Source: CAZEGC01 sp964511635 (GTDB lineage Bacteria > Patescibacteriota > Saccharimonadia > Saccharimonadales > Saccharimonadaceae). From it: DNA of 14,101 nucleotides. Where the stretch lies: assembly GCA_964511635.1 (NCBI GenBank), contig CAZEGC010000020.1:1-14101 (forward strand), read 5' to 3'. Shown in pieces: positions 10,579-14,101 of the stretch. The position numbers and the translations under genes were made by a program. Below the pieces are notes generated by a model. It saw only the letters and a list, made by a program, of their open reading frames with translations, was not told the DNA's origin and did no database searches. Each line of letters begins with the position of its first letter. Positions within the stretch are counted from its first letter, which is position 1.

Positions 10579-11799
10579 TTATTTTCTATACATTGGAAAA
10601 CGAGGTGTAGCAATTAATAGAACTGCCAATGCGCCGACTATGAAATGCGTCTTCATTGCCACTTCAGGGGACTCGCTAGCTACAAGCAGCAGCGCAAATA
10701 CTCCGCAGCAGATAGCCGCTCCTAGATTAACAGCGATTTCAATAATATACATATACGCTAACCTATGGCCGCTCCTATCCGCCGCATCGAACATGCCACG
10801 CATAAAGGCCATCGAAAATCCAGTAGTTGAAATTTCTGAAGCGCTATTTGTTGCCACCACTCCAGCCGGCGAACCCACAAATGACCTGAACAAATTAACA
10901 ATCGATTTCGCTAGCACGCTGTATTTAAGTAAATATTTACCCGATTTATTATCGATCAATTTACCGTAAGCTCGCGCTGCCAGTAGCGCCGCTATCATGC
11001 CAATCGATATAAATATACCTAACGCGGCATATACTTCTTCATCTAAATCAGCCAACACCACAGTGGCTATATATAGCTGCCAAACAACCGTGACTGTGAC
11101 CAAGTCAAACCCTATCGCAGATTCAGCCACAAAACCGCGCCACGTTTGCCGCCATGGGAAACCTTTCCACTTGACTTTTTGCCGAGTCTTTATGGGTTCT
11201 GGTGTCATCATTAGGGGTATGGCTGCAATGGCAAATATAATGGCCGCCACCCACATGGCAGCTGGAGGGCCAAACTCAGTAGCGATAAACCCTCCAACCA
11301 GTGGACTTAAGATATTAGCTGTTTTTTCAAATATCTGCATGAAGCCTATTTCTTTTCCGGCATGAACCACGTGCTTAACTTTTGAAAAATTAACTAAATA
11401 TCCAAAGTCATAAAGTGTAGAAGAAAATCCCTGGAAAACACTAAATATAACTACTGCTAACACCCCTAGTTCAGGCACAAATGACAAAGCTACTATCGCG
11501 GGTATGTACAGCAGATTAGCAGCAAAGATGCTGTGCTTTGGGCCTATCCAGGCCGTTAACATCAAGGCTACGGGTGAACAAATAATAGCTTTTAAGCCAT
11601 AATAAATCGCCATATAACTGGCAATAAATAGTAGACTGAACCCATTATTATATAAATACACCGCCACAAACATCGACACCATATGCAGGGCAAATATTCT
11701 GAGCATTCGTGAAGTATATAGCTGACTAACTTCACTAAAAGTTGCATACCGCCAGAAATGCCGCCTGAGCAGCAGCTTATGAATTGTTCGCTGTAGCAT
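10579..11799 (-). CDS. MFS-type transporter
   Basis: A 406-aa protein with about 12 hydrophobic segments in two halves joined by a basic loop (TPEPIKTRQKVKWKGFPW, near 197-214), the layout and length of the major facilitator superfamily. Motifs are weak: after helix 2 there is LTAWIGPKHS, a loose match to the family's motif A, and the second half has ARAYGKLIDNKSGKY at the equivalent place. The N-terminus (RRHFWRYATFSEVSQLY) is long and basic before helix 1. The substrate is unknown. AAAGGA sits 11 nt before the ATG. The gene diverges from murC, whose start lies 71 nt away, and its stop lies just upstream of the next gene's promoter. Antisense ORFs inside it are shadows. Confidence 0.8.
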   Translation of the reverse strand: MLQRTIHKLLLRRHFWRYATFSEVSQLYTSRMLRIFALHMVSMFVAVYLYNNGFSLLFIASYMAIYYGLKAIICSPVALMLTAWIGPKHSIFAANLLYIPAIVALSFVPELGVLAVVIFSVFQGFSSTLYDFGYLVNFSKVKHVVHAGKEIGFMQIFEKTANILSPLVGGFIATEFGPPAAMWVAAIIFAIAAIPLMMTPEPIKTRQKVKWKGFPWRQTWRGFVAESAIGFDLVTVTVVWQLYIATVVLADLDEEVYAALGIFISIGMIAALLAARAYGKLIDNKSGKYLLKYSVLAKSIVNLFRSFVGSPAGVVATNSASEISTTGFSMAFMRGMFDAADRSGHRLAYMYIIEIAVNLGAAICCGVFALLLVASESPEVAMKTHFIVGALAVLLIATPRFPMYRK

Positions 11800-11853
11800 G
11801 TTTGTTTTTTTCCTTTACCTCTATTAGACCACACCCGCCCACCAGGCTGCAAG

Positions 11854-11862
11854 TGCTATACT
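11854..11862 (+). promoter_or_regulatory. murC promoter, apparently leaderless
   Basis: Extended -10: TGC followed by TATACT (11857-11862). The ATG of murC follows after 7 nt, so the transcript should begin at the start codon. No ribosome binding site is present. Confidence 0.65.
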
Positions 11863-11869
11863 TGTTTAC

Positions 11870-13111
11870 ATGAATATATTCTTTTCGGGCATTGGTGGTG
11901 TCGGCATCGGGCCGCTAGCGCTAGTAGCCCTAGACTCTGGCTTCGGGGTCATCGGCAGTGATATCTCTACTAGCTCTATGACAGATGAGCTTAGCAGTCG
12001 AGGCGTTCAAATTGAAATCGGCCAAACCGATGATTTTCTGCGTGCTTGCCATAACCAAAAACCAATTGATTGGTTTGTGCATACCTCTGCCCTGTCAGAT
12101 TCACACCCAGAGTTAACAGCTGCCCGCGAGCTAGGGATTAAGACCGCCAAGCGAGACGAGCTGCTAGCTAGAATCTTACAGGAAAAAAACCTAAAACTTA
12201 TCGCCTGCGCTGGCACACATGGCAAGACCACTACTACTGGCATGGTTGTGTGGGCACTTCAACAATTAGGTGTGCCCGTCAGCTACTCAATTGGTACGTC
12301 GATTTCATTTGGACCGAGTGGAAGATACGACCCTGCTAGCGAATATTTTGTATACGAATGCGACGAATTCGATAATAACTTTTTGACCTTTCATCCATAT
12401 ATATCAATAATTTCTTCGCTAGGCTATGACCATCCGGATACATTTCCAACCGAAGCTGACTACAGGAAGGCTTTCGAACAATTTGCTAGTCAAAGTGAAA
12501 TGACTATCTCCTGGCAAGACCAAGCTGGCGAAATGCTGGCAGCCCACCCGAATGCAAAACTGCTAAGCACCGAACCTAGCAATATCACCCTAGCTGGTGC
12601 GCACAATCGCCGCAACGCTGCGCTAGTGCTAGAAACTATCAAGCAGTTAGCAATTGGTGGCGACGCGCTTACTGCCATCAATTCTTTCCCCGGCACCAGC
12701 CGTCGCTTTGAAAAGCTAGCCGACAATTTATACAGTGACTACGGCCACCATCCGACCGAAATTGCCGCAACGCTTCAAATGGCACGTGAACTTAGTGACG
12801 ACGTTGTGCTTGTCTACCAACCACATCAAAATGTCCGTCAACACGAAATAAAAAACCAATACTCAAGCCAATTTGAACTAGCCGAAAAAGTTTATTGGCT
12901 ACCAACTTACTTAAGCCGCGAAGATTCAAGCTTGCCGATTCTAAACCCAGAAGAACTAATTCAAAACATTACCAACAAATCCAGCGTCCAAGTCGCAGAT
13001 TTAGATGAATCCTTATGGAAAAATATTCAGATCGCTCGTCAAGAAGGCAAGCTTGTCATAGCTATGGGCGCTGGCTCAATCGACAGCTGGCTACGCCAAC
13101 AAATCGACTAA
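11870..13111 (+). CDS. murC: UDP-N-acetylmuramate-L-alanine ligase (MurC)
   Basis: A 413-aa Mur ligase, which joins L-alanine to UDP-N-acetylmuramate with ATP, the first peptide step of peptidoglycan precursor synthesis in the cytoplasm. Three domains are visible: an N-terminal Rossmann fold with GIGGVG (7-12), an ATP-binding domain with GTHGKTTTT (115-123), ECDEFDNNF and LGYDHPDTF (metal and substrate site), and a C-terminal domain with SDYGHHPTEI and YQPHQNVR. The last two are near-exact MurC signatures. It is shorter than typical MurC (about 450-490). Mpl, which recycles murein peptides, is the nearest alternative because DEFDNNFL lies between the two families, but MurC is preferred. The start is fixed by the promoter. 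It is divergent from the MFS gene and followed by a REP-like palindrome. Confidence 0.85.
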   Translation: MNIFFSGIGGVGIGPLALVALDSGFGVIGSDISTSSMTDELSSRGVQIEIGQTDDFLRACHNQKPIDWFVHTSALSDSHPELTAARELGIKTAKRDELLARILQEKNLKLIACAGTHGKTTTTGMVVWALQQLGVPVSYSIGTSISFGPSGRYDPASEYFVYECDEFDNNFLTFHPYISIISSLGYDHPDTFPTEADYRKAFEQFASQSEMTISWQDQAGEMLAAHPNAKLLSTEPSNITLAGAHNRRNAALVLETIKQLAIGGDALTAINSFPGTSRRFEKLADNLYSDYGHHPTEIAATLQMARELSDDVVLVYQPHQNVRQHEIKNQYSSQFELAEKVYWLPTYLSREDSSLPILNPEELIQNITNKSSVQVADLDESLWKNIQIARQEGKLVIAMGAGSIDSWLRQQID

Positions 13112-13116
13112 CCGCC

Positions 13117-13156
13117 TAAAATCTAAGGGTCCGACCCTTAACAGATAGAGATTTTA
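13117..13156. terminator. nested hairpin after murC, containing REP copy 1
   Basis: An outer inverted repeat TAAAATCT (13117-13124) / AGATTTTA (13149-13156) encloses the REP-like palindrome. A T-run occurs a few bases later (13163-13172). It could end the murC transcript; whether it works as an intrinsic terminator is uncertain. Confidence 0.45.
13124..13146 (+). repeat. REP-like palindrome, left copy
   Basis: TAAGGGTC-C-GACCCTTA is a perfect 8+1+8 palindrome, followed by ACAGAT. The reverse complement of this 23-nt unit matches the right copy (13819-13841) at 21 of 23 positions, so the two copies face each other around the transposase gene. Confidence 0.85.
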
Positions 13157-13173
13157 CAAATTATATTTTTTTG

Positions 13174-13190
13174 ACCACTTGTGGTATTAA
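13174..13190 (+). promoter_or_regulatory. RAYT promoter with overlapping palindrome
   Basis: Extended -10 TGG-TATTAA (13182-13190) ends 6 nt before the ATG at 13197, so the mRNA would be leaderless. ACCAC-TT-GTGGT (13174-13185) is a perfect inverted repeat overlapping the -10, a plausible operator. TTGACC at 13171-13176 is too close to be its -35. Confidence 0.45.
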
Positions 13191-13196
13191 TTTAGT

Positions 13197-13811
13197 ATGC
13201 CGTCGAGAAATACTATCCGCCAAGACGTCGACAATCATTACTATCATGTATATTCACGCGGCATTAGCAAAAAAGATATATTCAGAGACGAGAGTGATAA
13301 AGATTATTTCTTATATTTGATTGCCAGGCATCTTTCTGCTAAGCCTAGGGTCACCAAGGAGGGCTATCAATATCCTCACTACACAGATGCTATTGAGTTA
13401 CTGAGCTTTTGCTTAATGGACAATCACTTCCACCTGCTTTTTTATCAGCTACAACAAGGTTCTCTATCGTCTTTGATGAAAAGTATTCTAGTAGCTTACA
13501 CGGCCTACTTTAATCGAAAGTATGAGCAATCTGGTCCAATTTTTGATAGTAGATACAAGGCGTCTTTAATCAGTGACGAAACGTACCTTATGCATATATC
13601 CCGCTACATCCACTTAAATCCTAGGAGCTGGAAATATTTTACCTACTCAAGTCTGCCATACATCCGTGAATCCAGTGAGCCCGAATGGCTACAAACCGAA
13701 AGAATCCTCAGTCAACATGCCAACAGAGCAGCCTATCTAAAATTCGTTGCAGACTACGAAGACCACAAGCGCCTACTGGATGAAACCAAGTCTCAACTAG
13801 CAGATTTGTAA
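13197..13811 (+). CDS. REP-associated tyrosine transposase (RAYT, Y1 HUH family)
   Basis: A 204-aa protein of the Y1_Tnp/IS200-like fold. NHYYHVYSRG (13-22) is the typical opening, MDNHFHLLF (74-82) holds the HUH metal ligands His77 and His79, GPIFDSRYKASL (113-124) follows, and ISRYIHLNP (134-142) carries Tyr137, the likely nucleophile. Length is usual for RAYTs; unlike IS200 enzymes they are usually single-copy genes that act on REP palindromes rather than moving themselves. Here the gene sits between two inverted REP-like copies (13124-13146 and 13819-13841). The tail after residue 150 is charged (YEDHKRLLDETKSQ). All catalytic residues are intact, so it is probably active. No ribosome binding site is seen. 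Confidence 0.93.
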   Translation: MPSRNTIRQDVDNHYYHVYSRGISKKDIFRDESDKDYFLYLIARHLSAKPRVTKEGYQYPHYTDAIELLSFCLMDNHFHLLFYQLQQGSLSSLMKSILVAYTAYFNRKYEQSGPIFDSRYKASLISDETYLMHISRYIHLNPRSWKYFTYSSLPYIRESSEPEWLQTERILSQHANRAAYLKFVADYEDHKRLLDETKSQLADL

Positions 13812-13818
13812 TTTTGTC

Positions 13819-13841
13819 ATCTGTTAAGGGTCTGACCCTTT
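13819..13841 (-). repeat. REP-like palindrome, right copy
   Basis: ATCTGT followed by AAGGGTC-T-GACCCTT. It is in inverted orientation to the left copy, with two differences in 23 positions, one at the palindrome centre and one at the outer end. It begins 7 nt after the RAYT stop codon. Confidence 0.85.
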
Positions 13842-14051
13842 GGTGTGAGTGATGGATGCTGGTTCGATCGATGCCTGGGCGCGTGATAATCTTTAACTGC
13901 GCAGGCTGATCAATAACCTGCCACCAAACATCACCCCATATATACTAAACCCTAAGCACAAACATCATCACAGTAGAAACCGCCAGGTCTCTACTATCCT
14001 TTTACTCTTACTCTCGTTTTCTACACTACATATGCTAAACTATCCTTAAGC
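13842..14051. other. intergenic region, no gene recognised
   Basis: I see no gene. Two overlapping hairpins can form at about 13873-13922: GCCTG..CGC with GCGCAGGC (2-nt bulge), or GCAGG with CCTGC around an 11-nt loop; they share bases and exclude each other. A pyrimidine-rich stretch follows at about 13986-14028. Confidence 0.4.
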
Positions 14052-14101
14052 ATGAGCACTAAACTAAACAAAAACAACTCTCACATCTCAACCCTAGCTC
14101 C
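14052..14101 (+). CDS. possible gene start, cut by the window end
   Basis: An ATG opens a frame of 16 codons (MSTKLNKNNSHISTLA) with no stop before the window ends. TATGCT (14031-14036) or TATCCT (14041-14046) could be its -10; the second ends 5 nt before the ATG, like the other leaderless genes. The frame is too short to name, and a chance ORF is possible. Confidence 0.35.
   Translation, partial: MSTKLNKNNSHISTLA

Noticed and set aside
10640..11365. Two plus-strand frames antisense to the MFS gene
   Set aside because: Both lie inside a well-supported gene and have no promoter or ribosome binding site.
11592..11852. Minus-strand frame of 86 aa at the start of the MFS gene
   Set aside because: Out-of-frame overlap with the clearly coding MFS gene; Cys- and Trp-rich composition without a family.
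405..13811. TGA recoded as glycine or tryptophan
   Set aside because: Long genes with normal motifs are complete under the standard code, with no in-frame TGA.
13851..13890. A third tRNA remnant (GGTTCGATC resembles a T-loop)
   Set aside because: No T-stem partner, acceptor stem or CCA is found around it, and no tRNA gene lies next to it.

Overview
The window looks like a piece of a draft genome (two 100-N scaffold gaps) from a streamlined bacterium, most likely a member of the Patescibacteria/CPR such as Candidatus Saccharibacteria. This assignment is an inference. It rests on short proteins, tight gene packing, a PspC/toast-rack envelope pair, a DivIC-like protein and a conserved small basic protein of a type common in that group, and several promoters placed so close to the ATG that the mRNA would be leaderless. 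The standard code fits: no gene is interrupted by TGA. However, all 17 complete or near-complete genes end in TAA (10) or TAG (7), and none ends in TGA.

Layout. 1-374: elongator tRNA-Met(CAT) with its terminator, then about 200 nt of non-coding DNA built from strong hairpins, a second copy of the tRNA 3' end and a second terminator. 405-2110: a 65-aa membrane protein and a GltS-type Na+/glutamate symporter. 2280-3635: a PspC-domain protein and a toast-rack/LiaF-like protein, a probable envelope-stress pair. 3685-3822 (minus): a 45-aa protein with its own promoter and ribosome binding site. 3963-6362: an operon of a multi-pass membrane protein, a stand-alone ATP-cone protein and a two-dinucleotide-binding flavoprotein of the Lpd/MerA fold that has lost both redox cysteines. 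6364-6463: a gap flanked by an exact 55-nt duplication, almost certainly an assembly artefact. 6572-6874 (minus): initiator tRNA-fMet, again followed by a terminator, a hairpin element and a perfect second copy of its own tail and terminator. 6906-7477: a DivIC/FtsB-like division protein divergent from a third CAT tRNA, probably tRNA-Ile2. 7484-9851 (minus): an unknown 160-aa protein and an ABC-2 exporter (permease plus ATPase). 9989-11799 (minus): a small basic protein, a gap-broken membrane protein and an MFS-fold transporter. 11870-13111: MurC. 13124-13841: a RAYT-type Y1 transposase between inverted REP-like palindromes. From 14052: the start of a possible further gene.

How the parts fit. 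Envelope functions dominate: MurC makes the first peptide-adding step on the peptidoglycan precursor, the DivIC-like protein belongs to the division apparatus, PspC/toast-rack senses or responds to envelope stress, and GltS, the ABC-2 exporter and the MFS protein handle transport. All three kinds of CAT tRNA (elongator Met, initiator Met, Ile2) lie within 7.5 kb.

The strongest candidate for something undescribed is the tRNA-tail element. At two different tRNA genes a related non-coding block (hairpin with a TTTTTGC stem, then a copy of the host tRNA's own T-arm 5' half, then a second hairpin, then AAGCAAGCG) is followed by a duplicate of that tRNA's 3' end, with the junction in the T-loop. 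The second candidate is the cysteine-less flavoprotein coupled to a stand-alone ATP-cone.
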